In this document: one piece after another, positions 1 through 11,881 of the stretch
Position numbering within the stretch: the first letter of the stretch is position 1
How the letters are laid out: each line of letters begins with the position of its first letter
Source: Albugo candida
Taxonomy: Eukaryota > Oomycota > Peronosporomycetes > Albuginales > Albuginaceae
Assembly: GCA_905220665.1 (NCBI GenBank)
Contig: CAJNAR010000147.1
Coordinates: forward strand, 62,001 to 126,000
Direction: 5' to 3'
Length of the DNA: 64,000 nucleotides
The notes under the pieces: model-generated
Seen by the model: the letters and a program-made list of their open reading frames with translations, nothing else
What the model was told of the DNA's origin: nothing
Database searches by the model: none
Made by a program: the position numbers and the translations under genes

Positions 1-36
1 TATTTAAGCGACAAAACACTGTAATGCACAGCGAAT

Positions 37-1251
37 ATGATCCGCGAACAATCTGAATCTGAATCGAGTGTCACGCAAAATCAATTGCCTGAACTGTATG
101 GCCATTCTCGTAAAGTATACGCACTGGAGTATAATGCCGATGGCTCAATGTTAGCATCCGGCTCTAGCGATAAAACTGTCCGTGTTTGGACGAATTTGTC
201 AGAGAAGGGTGTCATAGAATTTCGAGGTCATACAGATCCAATACTTTCATTAGCTTGGGATCCGACATCTCTGTATCGCGTGTCAAGTACAAGTAGCGAC
301 AAAACTGTTCGAGTCTGGGATGTAAAAGCTGGTAAAATTGCGCAAACTGTCACGCTACAAAATGAAGCGATGAATATCGTATACAGTCATGATGGCAAGT
401 ATATTGCAGTCAGTAACCTCGACTGTGTGACTCTAATTGAGACAAAAAAGTATCGAGTGGTTCAGCGTGTTGTGAATCCATATGAGGTCAGAGTCCGTGT
501 TTGATCACATACTGACATGATCTTCACTCATCTATGTTTCCAGGTCAATGAAATCCAATTCAGCCGGACAGGTCACTTTTATGTGGCAGCCGGGCACCCT
601 ACTGGTCATGGCATGTTTGAGATAATGAGAGTATCATGTGATGGTAAGGGAAAGCCGTTCTTAGAAAATTTGCACAAGGTAATGTCGCACACCCAGACAT
701 GTTATCCGCACAATGATCTTACCTGCTGGTTGTTGTAGGTCACAGCTCATGCGGGTAGCTGTTTTTGCCTCGATTTTCATCCATCTGGAAAGTAAGATTT
801 TTGCTCATTGTGTGGTCGATGTCTTTATAGATAATGTTTGTAGGTTTGTCGCACTCGGCAGCGTTGATTCATTAGTCAGTTTGTGGGATCTTCAAGAATT
901 GTATTGCGTTCGAACGTTCACGGTGACGAGGTATAGCTGAGATCTTAGTCTGACTTTCCACTCACAGCCTTCTGTGGAATCAGCTCGAGTATCCGTACAG
1001 TACGTTTCAATCATGATGGAAGTTATCTTGCGATCGGCACCGAAGATTCCAACATTATAGTTGTATTGACCGAAACTAGCGAGATTGCGTGCTCTGTGCA
1101 GCTTCAAAATCTACTGCAATATCTTTGCTGGCACCCCAAACAGAATATTTTCTCATACGTTGGCGATAAAGCATCTGATGAGAAAAATGCAAATCGCGAT
1201 GGGGTGATCAAATCAATAAAGATTGCTAGTCAAGAAAGTCCGATACCATAA
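37..1251 (+). CDS. THOC3: THO complex subunit 3 (TEX1/THOC3), WD40 protein
   Basis: WD40 beta-propeller protein of the THO/TREX complex, which couples transcription to mRNA export in the nucleus. The first exon carries two clear WD repeats with the motifs GHSRKVYALEYNADG, SSDKTVRVW and GHTDPILSLAWDPTS, an arrangement typical of THOC3. The reading frame is kept by four short introns at about 487-542, 679-737, 792-843 and 933-965; later exons give VALGSVDSLVSLWDLQE and IRTVRFNHDGSYLAIGTED. The last exon ends in a lysine- and serine-containing tail after LQYLCWHPKQNIFSYVGD, as in the family. The start is the first ATG of the open frame, 37 bases into the window, so the promoter lies mostly outside. 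Other WD40 families are possible but the repeat spacing and the C-terminal CWHP motif favour THOC3. Confidence 0.85.
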
Positions 1252-1424
1252 TTCCGAGTAGAGTGATCACTCTGGGGTAGCTAGTTCATATAGATGCTCC
1301 AAGAAAATCCGTATTACAATAGTTTTTTGTGCGATTAAAATATGATACTTAGATCGAGCAGGTTAGAGAGTGAAGTCTGAATCCAATGATTCTTGGACCA
1401 ATACAATTCCAGCCGGCTAGACAC

Positions 1425-1947
1425 TTAACCATTTCCTGCAGCAGAGACCTGGACCAAACAATGATGAGTTTGAGATCTCCAACTCGTCCCTGTAAAAAAG
1501 TTTACGACATACCCTCGGAATATCATGATGCTCAGTAAGACTACCGAGATAATGATTCAACTCATCGACTCTTTGTCGATAAGTTTTGCTTGCAATCTTG
1601 TTGATTTCTTCGTTTTCCTATAAATGAACAGCCAAACAAGTCAAAGCTTCTTCATAGTACATTTCATAGCTTCCGGACCCTTTTTCTTCGTATCTCTTCA
1701 TGCTTTCTTTGCGCCTGTGTCATCTCTTTGTATTGGATTTCATTATCATCGCTATTAACTTCTTTCCTAGTGTGAAAACAATGCAGATAATGAACGACGT
1801 ATTTGTCGGAGACGGTACAGACACATACTTTTCTGCCACCGATCTATCACTTTCCTTCTTTATTTTCTTGTATCTCTTTTTGGAGGCCGTAACTTTCGCC
1901 AAGTTACCTCTCTTCAGCTTCAATTTACCACGTTTTATATTCTCCAT
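1425..1947 (-). CDS. FAM32A-like small nuclear protein
   Basis: Small basic protein of about 100 residues, convergent with the gene to its left. The N-terminus MENIKRGKLKLKRGNL matches the GxLKLKG start of FAM32A. Further exons read MTQAQRKHEEIRRKR, then ENEEINKIASKTYRQR and VDELNHYLGSLTEHHDIPRV, which is the strongly conserved FAM32A C-terminus (ASKTHKQRV..FN..L..LTEHYDIPKV). The last exon after a 64-nt intron gives SAAGNG and a stop. One internal intron starts GTCCGG, an unusual donor. In animals and yeast (Fyv6) this family sits in the late spliceosome and acts at 3' splice-site choice; that role here is transferred from the family. Exon borders were set from frame and conservation. Confidence 0.75.
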
Positions 1948-2028
1948 GTTGACAACACTTTTGGAAAAATTGCGTAATTATATTATTAGCATCAGTCACC
2001 ATTTATTCACAAATATAGTCGTCTCGAG

Positions 2029-2972
2029 ATGGATGAAGCCAATGCCAAGCCTAATTGCGGTTGCTTTACTGGCGATGCGTGTCATATATGCGATCGATGC
2101 ATTGAGGATCATTGCGTCTGTCACAATCAAGAACTGGAGCAGCCTGTTTGTGTGGAGGTAATTTCGTCTGTAAGATTTCGATATGACGCGTATTGAATGG
2201 ATGGCTAGATTCAGCGGCGTCCTTTAAGTACTACCATCAACACTGATCGACAAGATCGCAAAAGACGACTTGAGCATGTTATGTCCTGTTCTGGAATTCC
2301 TTCTGTTAGCAGTATTTATGAGAAAAAGCTCTGCAGCGATACGAAAGTGATGCGAGCATGTACCGATGACGATATTTATACAATTGAACTACAAAATAAG
2401 GAGGTGAGAGAGATATTCAAGGCATCAATAGGACGTCGATTTCTCCATTTGAATCCACCGCCATATCACCCGCTACATTTACAAAATGGTATCACGTACA
2501 TGGAAACCATTAGTGCCCGCGAGGGGATCGTGCGTGGTCGCAGAATAACAAAGGTACGCTCTTTATCTCTTTTCTATTTATCATACATTCTCATTTAAGA
2601 TGGTTTCTAGAGAGGAAGTACTGGAAGAAATGCTCACATTATGAAAGGAATCACAAACATGGAGCACGAATACGGTAAACACCCGCTATAATTCCATCCT
2701 CATACATACATACAAAATTTAATGATTTGCACCAGATCGAGACCACGCTTTGCCTCTAGATGTACAGCTTTCTATTTTTTGTGTTATGTGCAATTCGTTT
2801 GGCTGATGATGCTTCATCCGAGAAGGACATTGTAGATTACTTGGTTTATGCTAGTAGTGGGAAAGTCAGTCAAGTTCCCGAGCTTGTTGGAACATTTGAA
2901 GATACAGCGGCTGTTGCAATTGCGATCGCTATCGATGAATTTGCCAAAAATCTAATCGAGTCTTCTCTTTGA
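2029..2972 (+). CDS. Hypothetical protein with Cys-rich N-terminus
   Basis: Not recognised. Five exons can be joined in frame: a Cys-rich N-terminus with spacing CGCFTGDACHICDRC followed by HCVCHNQE, a basic stretch (DRQDRKRRLEHV), a middle exon with IYEKKLCSDTKVMRAC and FLHLNPPPYHPLHL, two short exons, and a last exon with YLVYASSGKVSQVPELVG followed by an alanine/isoleucine-rich helix. Eight cysteines in the first 45 residues could bind zinc. The introns (about 2158-2217, 2553-2611, 2675-2737, 2771-2832) all have GT..AG ends and conserve phase, which supports a real gene. The gene lies head to head with the FAM32A-like gene, with only about 80 bases between start codons. A nuclear DNA- or RNA-associated protein would fit, but function is unknown. 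Confidence 0.5.
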
Positions 2973-3616
2973 TCCAACACCATCCGACATAAGCAAGAAT
3001 ATCTATTGATTCGCCGCTATCCATTGTATCAATGATAGATGTAATCGATTGGTGGATCCAAATACGGAATCTTTTCAGCTCGTACAACCGTACAATAGCG
3101 AGGAGCAACGACTGATATGAGCGAATGGTAGTAGCTTTTACTACATCGATAAGAATTTGTGATATATCACTGCCATTTGCTGCATCGACAGGATGACGAA
3201 ATTCTTTGCCTTTGCTAAAGCAGCTTGGATGGATGTGATAGCAAAAGTCAGGCAGGAAGATGTGGCACTTGGCATTCGTGATATCTGGTCGTATGTTGGG
3301 CAAGAGCTAAAGGTTATGTTTTGTGTCAAGTTGCCTTCGCTGCGGAAGAATCTCTGACAATTCATCAACCTTACTCTATAAACAGATATGCTACATAAAC
3401 GAATCCTATAATCTACAGATAATATAGCGTGTTACGACCTGTTCTTCTTGATGTACGACTATCTTCGCTACGCTACCAAACCAAAACTCTGATTGGATGT
3501 TATAATATCTTGGACCTATAAGTTGTTATTCTTTTTTCTCCCTCTCCTCGAACAGGTAAATCCTTTTGCTTGCAACTGATCTCTACTTATTAACTGCAAA
3601 GAAGCAAAGAACAAGT
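2973..3616. other. Gene-poor stretch, coding status unclear
   Basis: Between the Cys-rich unknown gene and the E1 gene. A minus-strand frame of 124 codons (2929-3303) and a short plus frame starting at 3194 (MTKFFAFAKAAWMDV) are both open, but neither shows a known domain or a convincing exon structure. A pyrimidine-rich tract just before the E1 start (about 3525-3553, tcttttttctccctctcctc) could belong to the E1 promoter or leader. No RNA gene was seen. Confidence 0.4.
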
Positions 3617-6600
3617 ATGAGCGTATCGAACGGCGATATCAGTAAAACTGCCGATGGTCTACGTACTTTGGTTAATGTCACAGAAAACACTGCAGATGCA
3701 TCAAAGATCGATGAGGGACTATACAGTCGACAGCTTTATGTTATGGGTCGTGAAGCACAACTGAAAATGGGTTCTGCGAGGATTCTAATTATCGGATTGG
3801 ATGGAATCGGTGTCGAAATCGCTAAGAATATCATATTGGCAGGAGTCAAAAGCGTGACAGTGCACGATGATATAAAAGCATCAAGTATGGATCTAGCGGC
3901 TCAATTTTATCTGAACAAGGAAAGTTTTGGGGTCTCTCGTGCATATGCGTGTGTCAACAAATTGGCAGAGCTCAATCCATACGTCAAGGTCGATGCACAC
4001 AGTGGCGAGATCACGGAAGAAGTTCTAAGTCAGTATCATGTACGTCACAATAAGGCTTGTGTGAGTTGACAGTACAGCGACTCATATGTTTCTGAGTAGG
4101 TTGTTATTCTTGTGAATGTTGATCTGAAGAAAGCATGCCGTATCAATGAGTTCTGTCATGCAAATTCCATCGCGTTTTTATCGACGGAAGGCCGCGGTGT
4201 GTTTGGATCAGTGTTTTGTGACTTTGGAGACACTTTTACCGTAACGGATAAAGATGGGAAGCAGCCTTCCAGCTGCATGATCTCTTCCATATTGGGATCA
4301 GACCCACCTTTGGTGACTGTAAACGATGATGAGCGTCATCAACTTGAAACAGGGGATTACGTCACATTTCGCGAAATAGTAGGCTTGGACTTCCTCAATG
4401 CTTGCGAACCGCGTAAGGTCACCGTGACGGGGCCATTCACGTTTACATTGGATATCTTGGATGAGAAGGACAAAGAGCGGTTTGTGTCGTCGAGCTATGT
4501 TCGAGGCGGATATGTGACACAAGTGAAGCATCCAGTGCTTATGAATTTCAACCAGCTTACGAAAGCCCTTCAATCGCCTGGAGAATTTCTTATTACTGAT
4601 TTCGCAAAGTTGAATCGATCTGAGCTGCTCCACATTGGATTCCAGGCCCTCCATGCTTTCGAAGAAACGTATAAAAAACTCCCAGAGCCCGGAAACTTGC
4701 AAGATGCTGAAGCTATGTATAGCATTGCAGTGGCAATGAATTCGCAGGCAATGCAGGAAAAAAGATTTTCGGTGGAGCATTTGGAGACCACTGAGTCGAA
4801 GAAAGTTTTAGTAGCATTAGCACTTGGTGCTCGCGGGGTCATCTCACCGATGGCAGCTTTTCTCGGCGGAATTGTCGGACAAGAAGCTCTCAAAGCCTGT
4901 AGTGGAAAATTCACTCCAATCCATCAATTTCTCTACTTTGATGCAGTTGAAAGCTTACCAGAGGAGACATATAGTGGGGACGCTTCGAATTATTTGTTGG
5001 ATGGATCACGATACGATGGACAAATCGCAGTCTTTGGTCACGCGATGCAGAAGCGGCTTCAGAATCTGAACATGTTTCTGGTTGGTGCTGGAGCGATCGG
5101 ATGTGAGATGCTGAAGAATTGGGCCATGATGGGTCTTTCTACTTCAGATTCTGCAACGATACATGTCACTGACATGGATACAATTGAAAAGTCAAACTTG
5201 AACCGGCAGTTTTTGTTCCGATCCAAAGATGTTCAGCAACCAAAGGCTCAAGTTGCTGGAATGGCTGTCAAGGTAATGAATCCCGAAATCAATGTGAAGA
5301 CGCATATTGCTCGTGTTGGTCCCGAAACCGAAGATCTTTTCAGTGACGAGTTTTTCGAATCTCTGTCCGGAGTTTGCACAGCTCTGGATAATGTGCAGGC
5401 TCGACTGTACATGGATCAGCGTTGTCTGTTCTACGAGTTGCCGATGCTTGAATCGGGAACACTTGGAACGCAAGCAAACACGCAAATCGTTGTTCCTCAC
5501 AAGACCGAGAATTATGGGGCTTCACGTGATCCGCCAGAGAAAAGTATTCCCATTTGTACTTTAAAGAATTTTCCGAACGCAATTGAGCACACTTTGCAAT
5601 GGGCTCGTGACTGGTTCGAAGGCGAATTCAACCAGGGTGCCGTTAATGCGAATCAGTATCTGGATGTTTCAGATTATGTGAAGCAACTTGATGCACAACA
5701 GAACACGAAACTGGAGACTTTAGAAGGACTGAGAAGCACTCTTGTGACAGATCGTCCCAAATGTTTTGAGGATTGCATAAGTTGGGCTCGTTTCAAGTTT
5801 GCGGAAATGTTTACAAATCAAATCAAACAACTTCTGCACAACTTCCCACTCGATCAAGTCAGTATTAATCAAATGAGATGTCCGCTTTCTACTTACTGAC
5901 TCTGTGTCGCTTAGCTAACTACTGGGGGAGCACCATTCTGGTCGGGAACCAAACGTCCGCCTACTCCGATCGAATTTGATATCAATGAGCCTCTGCATTT
6001 GGATTTCATTATCTCAGTTGCAACGTCACGAGCGAAAATGTATGGAGTCAAAGCTGACTTTGCTGCTCCACAATTTATTGAAGCTCTCTCACAAGTGCAC
6101 GTCCCGCAATTCGTTCCTCGAGATGGTCTCAAAATCGCCGCATCGGATGCTGAGCTCAATGACGAGAATAATGGGCGTCGAAGTGGAGATCTGGATGAGC
6201 AGTGTCAATCTATCCTGCAAGATATCCCACAACCTGCTTCACTTGATGGCTACCGTTTGGCTCCTATCGATTTTGATAAAGATGATGATGATCACATGAG
6301 AGTGATTGTAGCAACATCCAATCTCCGTGCGCGCTGTTATCGAATCCCTGAAGCAGACATGTACAAATCACGCCTCATCGCTGGCAAGATCATTCCAGCA
6401 ATTGCTACGACCACCGCACTTGTTACTGGTCTGGTTTGTTTTGAGCTGTACAAGATCATACAAGCAAAACCTCTCGAAGCTTACAAAAATGGCTTCATCA
6501 ATCTTGCATTGCCTCTTTTCGCATTCTCGGAACCGGTGGCACCAAAGACAAACATAACTCGTGTGAAAGGCAACGAGTACAAATGGACGTCGTGGGATCG

Positions 6601-6892
6601 GATTGAGTTTGATGGGAAAAATACGACACTGAAGGAATTCATTCAGCATTTTGAAAGCGAGTACGGAGCTGAGGTCACGATGGTGTCGTATGGCGTCACG
6701 ATTTTGTATGCAATGTATTCGGCGAAATCTCGTTCCTCTGAGCGGATGTCTTCGCCGGTACCAAAATTGGCTGAGATTGTCACGAAAAAAAAGTTGAGTC
6801 CAAAGCAAAAGTATTTGATTTTGGAGATTTGTGCTACGGACGCTGATGGAGAAGATGTTGACTTGCCTTACATTCGTTATCGCTTAAAATAA
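3617..6892 (+). CDS. UBA1: Ubiquitin-activating enzyme E1
   Basis: Activates ubiquitin with ATP and loads it as a thioester before transfer to E2 enzymes. The three exons (3617-4039, 4100-5857, 5915-6892) give about 1052 residues, the usual E1 length. The two ThiF-type Rossmann repeats are visible: the N-terminal inactive half with LIIGLDGIGVEIAKNI and the active half with FLVGAGAIGCEMLKNW near residue 466, followed by DMDTIEKSNLNRQFLFR. The catalytic cysteine sits in KSIPICTLKNFPNAIEHT at about residue 627. A C-terminal ubiquitin-fold domain closes the protein (after KVKGNEYKWTSWDRIE). The start chosen is the ATG of MSVSNGDISK; the open frame extends a little upstream without a better start. 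Both introns have GT..AG ends (60 and 57 nt). The gene is complete and seems ordinary. Confidence 0.97.
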
Positions 6893-6972
6893 TCGAATGA
6901 AGGGCATTTTTACCACATTTATATCCAATGATATTGTAGGTTTGTGATTGATAACCAATCATTGAGATTTAA

Positions 6973-9324
6973 ATGGCGCTATGCATCGAATATGACCGAA
7001 AAATAACGCGAGTAGCGGTCACTTCGTCGACAATTATGGTGTGTTGTGATTCGAGATATGGTTCCTCACGTATTGAAACGAGTTTCCCTTTAATAGGTTC
7101 AGGTGGTGGAAGCAGCAAGAGATCAATTAGCCATTGCAAACGACTCGAATCGATCATTTCTTCTCTTCTATCGAAAATGTCCTGTTGATTTGTCGATGCC
7201 ATTTCGTCTGACTGGAATACCGAATTTGGCGACAGTGGAAATGAAAAGGAATGATTTTGTATCGAAGACAGATAAAATGGAAAGTATACGTATCAGTGTG
7301 CAATTGCCTGATGGAAAACGCAAAACCACTACGGCCAATAAACACGACACTTTTCACTCCATTTTCACGACTATAGGCCTTTTACCCTCTCCATTGACAG
7401 TACTACTTCTCCACAGTTTCATTTTATTGATATAACACTCTTTTGTAGTTCAAAATACAGTTTATGCAGCGCGAGATATCGCCAAGTGATTTTGGAGCTG
7501 TTTCCTTGCAAGGTAGGAGTCGCTTTATGTCACTATTTGCAAATGTAAGAGAATTTATAAGATTTTGGAATCACAAATGGATCCGCGCTATTACGTGTTC
7601 GACCCTGTGGTAAGTCGAATTTTTCAAATGAGTCGCAGAAGGCAAATACGTCGGCAGCAAAACCTGAGCCAACACCGATAGCAGAAGCATCCAAGGTGTC
7701 GAATGATGTCGAACTTGTCCCGGAAAAACAAGAAGAAGATAGAATCACAGAAAGTAATATTAACGACGAAAAAGAAGAGCTCAAAGACTCATCAGACCGA
7801 AATGAGACTTTGCATGAAGAAAAGCGCAAGAGTTTGAATCCTGTCGAATTACTGATATTACTCCGGCAAAATTGCTCTGATATTGACTCACGCGAAGCAA
7901 TAATCACTTTGATGAAGATCGTGACCAATATTCTGTCTCAGCCAGGTTCAATACCTCCTCTGTGACATTTGAATGCTAATTTGTGTTATTTGATGCAGAG
8001 AATGCAAAAGTTCGATCCATAAAATTGTCAAATGCAAAATTTTACTCAAACGTTGGAAGACATCCTGGAGGAATAGAATTTCTATGCTCTCTTGGTTTTG
8101 TTACCAATGATGAAGCTGGCATCCTACGGCTACCGTTTGGTCAAAGCAATATGAGCAAAGTCCTTGGAGGTCTCGACGCGCTACAAGCTGAAGCGAATGC
8201 TTTGAATATCGAGTACTCGTCCCTTCCTACTGTGGTGACTTCCGAACCTTCCAACTCAGCGTTCGACATGTACAAACCGCAGATCATCCGGATAGAGGCT
8301 CGTTTTCTTTTTAAACGATTTTGCATCTAAATATTCTATTTAGACGCAACCTCGAGGCGAAAGCATAACGGAAGTCGCCCTCAGCACTCTACAAGCCAAG
8401 GAAAAAGAAGTCTTATCAGCACAAAAAGTTGCGAGGAACACTACATTCTTGCTGAATTCAAACTGCAGCATCCTTGGAGTGCCGGAAGCAGCGTCCGAAT
8501 CAGATCAAACTGACAGCCAAATTATCATCCAAAGTTCAAAAGCTCGGCGAGAGAAGCTGGAAAAAGAACAAGTAAGAATGTGTCATATTTGACGTAAGAA
8601 GAGTGGCTGACTTCAAACTATCAGAACTTCCGGACGCGGGCAATGCGGGAATTGGACACCATGCGGCAAAAGCGTGTCTTCACGAAGACAGTGATTCGTG
8701 TGCGATTTCCTGATAGAGGTAAAGGTTCAGTGGAGGATTGTACCGTCCACTCTGAGCTGATTGTGTATGTAAAGTTATATTGCAGGCGCATTTCCATCCT
8801 ACTGAAAAAGTGAGCGATCTTGTAGCTCATATTCAGGAAAACTTGGACACTGGGCTGGAGCCGGATGGAAAATATTTCTCCTTATATACGACGCCGACAA
8901 GGCAAAGACTACAGATGGAGGATACATTGCTGCAAGCGAATTTGGTCCCGGCGGCACTCGTACACTTATCCTGGGAAGACACTGAAGCGATACATTTGCA
9001 CTCAATTCTCAGAGGAGGGTATCTTCGTGAAGTGGTACAGGCAAACAAACTTTTTATTCGTGCTATGACTCTAAAATCGTCATTCTAGATTAGCTTTGGT
9101 GCGCATAGTGAAGAAGTCGTGGACGATCAAATAGAGTATCCCAAATCTATTGTTTTGGGTGCGTTGCCTCGAGTAGCGCCTCTGATTTTTATAATGTGAC
9201 GAGATGCTTGCACCACTTAGATCCCAATGCACCTGCGAACAAGGCTTCCGAGACCGAAGCAAAGTCAAAGAAAAAGCCAGAATTAGGTGCTAGAAAGACA
9301 AGGAAACCAGCTTGGCTTAAATAG
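6973..9324 (+). CDS. TUG/ASPL-like UBX protein with PUB domain
   Basis: Adaptor of the AAA ATPase p97/Cdc48. The N-terminus (ALCIEYDRKITRVAVT, VEAARDQLAIAN, GIPNLATVEMKR) resembles the first ubiquitin-like domain of TUG/ASPSCR1, and RISVQLPDGKRKTTTANK resembles its second. A charged linker then leads to a PUB domain (ENAKVRSIKLSNAKFYSNVG, PGGIEFLCSLGFV), a p97 C-tail binding module. A coiled stretch and the UBX domain follow (TVIRVRFPDR, FHPTEKVSDLVAHIQENL), and the protein ends KTRKPAWLK, like the PKWLK end of TUG. About ten exons are needed; borders near 7390-7450 and 8299-8343 are uncertain and one may be a GC-AG intron. The start codon is 80 bases after the E1 stop on the same strand. Domain order UBL-UBL-PUB-UBX is inferred from the assembled exons. 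Confidence 0.75.
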
Positions 9325-9502
9325 GGACCGCGTGGCAAATAAAGCGTTGCTTCTAGGTGTGAGGATGAATCCTAGGCGGAAGAATCTCACTTCAAAGCGC
9401 CGGTAGAATGAAGATATAAGTTTTGAGCAACGCAACAGTCAAAGTCAACGAATTCAGAATGTATTGTCTCTGATAAGTGGCAGTACGAGCCTCCGAATGA
9501 GC

Positions 9503-11071
9503 TCATTTGCGCCCTCTATATCCTCCTTTTCTGAAGTTTTGTTTCTTTTTTTGATGCAAATCGGTGAATCGTTTGCTTCTGAATTGTTGCAATTCGGTCC
9601 AAAACTTCTTTTCTTCTTCGCCATCCAGCAAACGAGCTTGCGTGAGCGTCTGACTCTCATTTACTTGCACTCCTTCAGATGTAATCAGTCTGACAGCTCT
9701 GCTGGCGGCTTCAGCAGCAGTAAATCGCAAATTACCAGACGAGTCTCCGGTCTGATACTGAATATAGGCTACTGGTGGATTGCTTCCATCATCAGCGTGC
9801 CCAAGTGCCTCATTGATGCTCTTTTTGATTTCGTCGCGACATATGCCTTCACCATTGACTCCTTCAAAGTGTACCAATAAGCCATTCTCGTACGATACTT
9901 CGCCAGCGTCATCCTCGTTTGGCTCGATCATAGAAAACTGAGCTTTTTGGCCGTGAAGTGTTGCGGATCCATCGCTCAATGCACACAGCTTCTTGTAAAT
10001 TGCTAATGCTTTCTCCGTATCTCTGATCACAAAAGAGGCGTTGGTCAAGCCAGTATAAGTAATGTACGGGGATCTTTGGTCTTCATCCAACACAGACGAC
10101 ACAAGGGTCTTGATGTCGTTCAGGCGAACTCCATTAGCCAGATTTGTAATGCAGATTTTTTTACCAGAAACGCTACTCGAATTTTCACGTTGCCGCTTGT
10201 TGCTGATCTTTTCCTTCTTCAGCCTTGGACGAGCCAAGATAGCATCTTTATCGGTGATCAATTCGAAAGAAAGCGTCGTGTCGTCAATGACAAGTGCTGT
10301 TTTAGTGGACGCTTCAAGAAAGTCTTTCGCCAATGAGACTTGTGAAAACATCAGATATAATTCTTGTGTTTCCTGGACGTATTTGACTCGTGGTTTGATC
10401 TTTTTATTCTCTTTCCAAATAATGTCTAGGACATCCATTATTTCTGATCTTTCCTTCACCGGAACTTGCTTTGCGATCAGCATAGCTACAACAGATTTTT
10501 GAAACTCCTTTTTATCATTTGCAGAGAGCTTTTTGTATTCAGTCAAACGCATGATTTGTGGCCGATTTCCGAGGATAGAAATTTCCTCTGCATTCTTTTC
10601 TACTTCCTCCATCTGTTCTTTTGTATCGAATTCAACATGGATCATTCCATTACGATAACGAGTGAAGGAGTCGACTTTTCTCCAGATAAACATAGGAGTC
10701 ACTGGTAGCTTCTCAAAGCTTTGTTTGACTTCGTCGATGGTCGGCACATCCTTGCCCAAGCCGACAAAAACAAGTGTTCGTTCTGGTGAATCATCAACTT
10801 CAGGAAGAGGAGACTTTCGTCGAATAGCGTCTTTGCTTTCGTTCATTTCCAACGAATCAGACTCTTCGATCGCTTTCTGTAATACTGCTGGGTCGGTGGT
10901 CAATGCTGCCAGTTTCTTGAATGTGAACATTACAGAAAACGGTATGAAGCCATCTTGATGTTTTGTGACCTCTTCCTTTAAAAATCGATCTCGACGGAAA
11001 TTACTGTCTGAGAAGTAGAATTCCACTTGGCGTTTTACTTGCGCCTCAGGCGACAAAGTTGAGGAAGTCAT
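9503..11071 (-). CDS. La-related RNA-binding protein (La/SSB)
   Basis: Single-exon gene of 522 residues. The N-terminal La motif is clear (VKRQVEFYFSDSNFRRDRFL, then DGFIPFSVMFTFKKLAAL), followed by an RRM (RTLVFVGLGKDVPTIDEV, RYRNGMIHVEF) and a C-terminal atypical RRM (ENGLLVHFEGVNGEGICRDE, FTAAEAASRAV), then a basic tail ending KGGYRGRK. La binds the UUU-OH 3' ends of RNA polymerase III transcripts and shields them from exonucleases in the nucleus. A further RRM-like segment (GKKICITNLANGVRLNDIK) lies between, making the protein somewhat longer than the human one (408 residues). It is convergent with the TUG-like gene (178 bases apart). Three CCAAT boxes lie upstream of its start. Confidence 0.93.
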   Translation of the reverse strand: MTSSTLSPEAQVKRQVEFYFSDSNFRRDRFLKEEVTKHQDGFIPFSVMFTFKKLAALTTDPAVLQKAIEESDSLEMNESKDAIRRKSPLPEVDDSPERTLVFVGLGKDVPTIDEVKQSFEKLPVTPMFIWRKVDSFTRYRNGMIHVEFDTKEQMEEVEKNAEEISILGNRPQIMRLTEYKKLSANDKKEFQKSVVAMLIAKQVPVKERSEIMDVLDIIWKENKKIKPRVKYVQETQELYLMFSQVSLAKDFLEASTKTALVIDDTTLSFELITDKDAILARPRLKKEKISNKRQRENSSSVSGKKICITNLANGVRLNDIKTLVSSVLDEDQRSPYITYTGLTNASFVIRDTEKALAIYKKLCALSDGSATLHGQKAQFSMIEPNEDDAGEVSYENGLLVHFEGVNGEGICRDEIKKSINEALGHADDGSNPPVAYIQYQTGDSSGNLRFTAAEAASRAVRLITSEGVQVNESQTLTQARLLDGEEEKKFWTELQQFRSKRFTDLHQKKKQNFRKGGYRGRK

Positions 11072-11123
11072 ATTCGTCTCGGTCGAATATCAAATTGAAT
11101 GGTGGCGTCTAATTTGGTGATAT

Positions 11124-11206
11124 GATTGGCTTTTGCAGTCAGAAAGGTGGCTATGATTGGTCATATACGACAATAACTGCGGTGATTACATTCGATCTGA
11201 TTGGTT
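11124..11206 (-). promoter_or_regulatory. Cluster of three CCAAT boxes upstream of La
   Basis: The pentamer ATTGG (CCAAT on the minus strand) occurs at 11125-11129, 11155-11159 and 11200-11204, 54-133 bases upstream of the La start codon. Spacing of 30-45 bases resembles NF-Y-type CCAAT clusters. Function is inferred. Confidence 0.45.
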
Positions 11207-11881
11207 ATGAGGTCATATCGAAAGAGTTGTCACAAGCGAGACTTGTTACAATGTCGTTGGGAGTACAGTCTATCACGTATTATATCGCTAGGAATTGTAG
11301 ACTGATTAGTTCCCAGCTGATAAGTCAGTAAGCCCACAAGCCGTCCTTATTAGACACCTCCGCTGAATTACTACCGATAAATAGCACTCAATATACTACT
11401 GTCTGCGTAATCGTATGTTTCTATATCTGTCTTCTATCTTTGACATATTGTTGCATCTTTTGCATCTTTGATACTTTAAAAAAGGCAGTAGAACGCGACT
11501 GAACGTTTGTACTTCTCCGATTACTCGCGTATGCACGACTAGATTTCAGTGGTCACGTCATATTCAAAGCGTATTTTCCGCAGCTTCAGAATTCATTCTT
11601 GTGGACACGATATCACGTAAAAGAGCTTTCCATTTTTTCGAACGGGAAGACGATCACGCTGATCTCCGAAATCCAACTGTTGCACACCTTCGCTGTGCCG
11701 GAGAAGATCTGAATATAAAGCATGCGTTCCAAGTCACCTGAGTCAGCATGTCGAGTTCTTCGAAACATCATTCCATCTAACATCCATGACCTTTGTCCAT
11801 TGTTCTGCTTACATCAGCAATCATCTGAATTGACAGTTTTGCTTGCCATTCGTGAATTTGCAATACAGGGCCGAGAAAAAA
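11207..11881. other. Upstream region of the coiled-coil gene, possible 5' exons
   Basis: Stretch between the La promoter and the first ATG of the coiled-coil gene. Two overlapping open plus-strand frames at about 11500-11720 and one from 11722 to 11946 could be 5' exons of the downstream gene, but no pair of splice sites joined them in phase by eye. No RNA gene or repeat was recognised. Confidence 0.3.

Noticed and set aside
1700..2161. Plus-strand open frame starting MLSLRLCHLFVLDF
   Set aside because: It overlaps the minus-strand FAM32A-like exon and shows only hydrophobic low-complexity sequence; antisense shadow.
2929..3368. Minus-strand gene opposite the end of the Cys-rich unknown
   Set aside because: Two open frames exist but no domain and no convincing splice structure; kept only as an uncertain stretch.
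4298..4780. 160-codon minus-strand frame inside the E1 gene
   Set aside because: Fully antisense to conserved E1 coding sequence; no domain.
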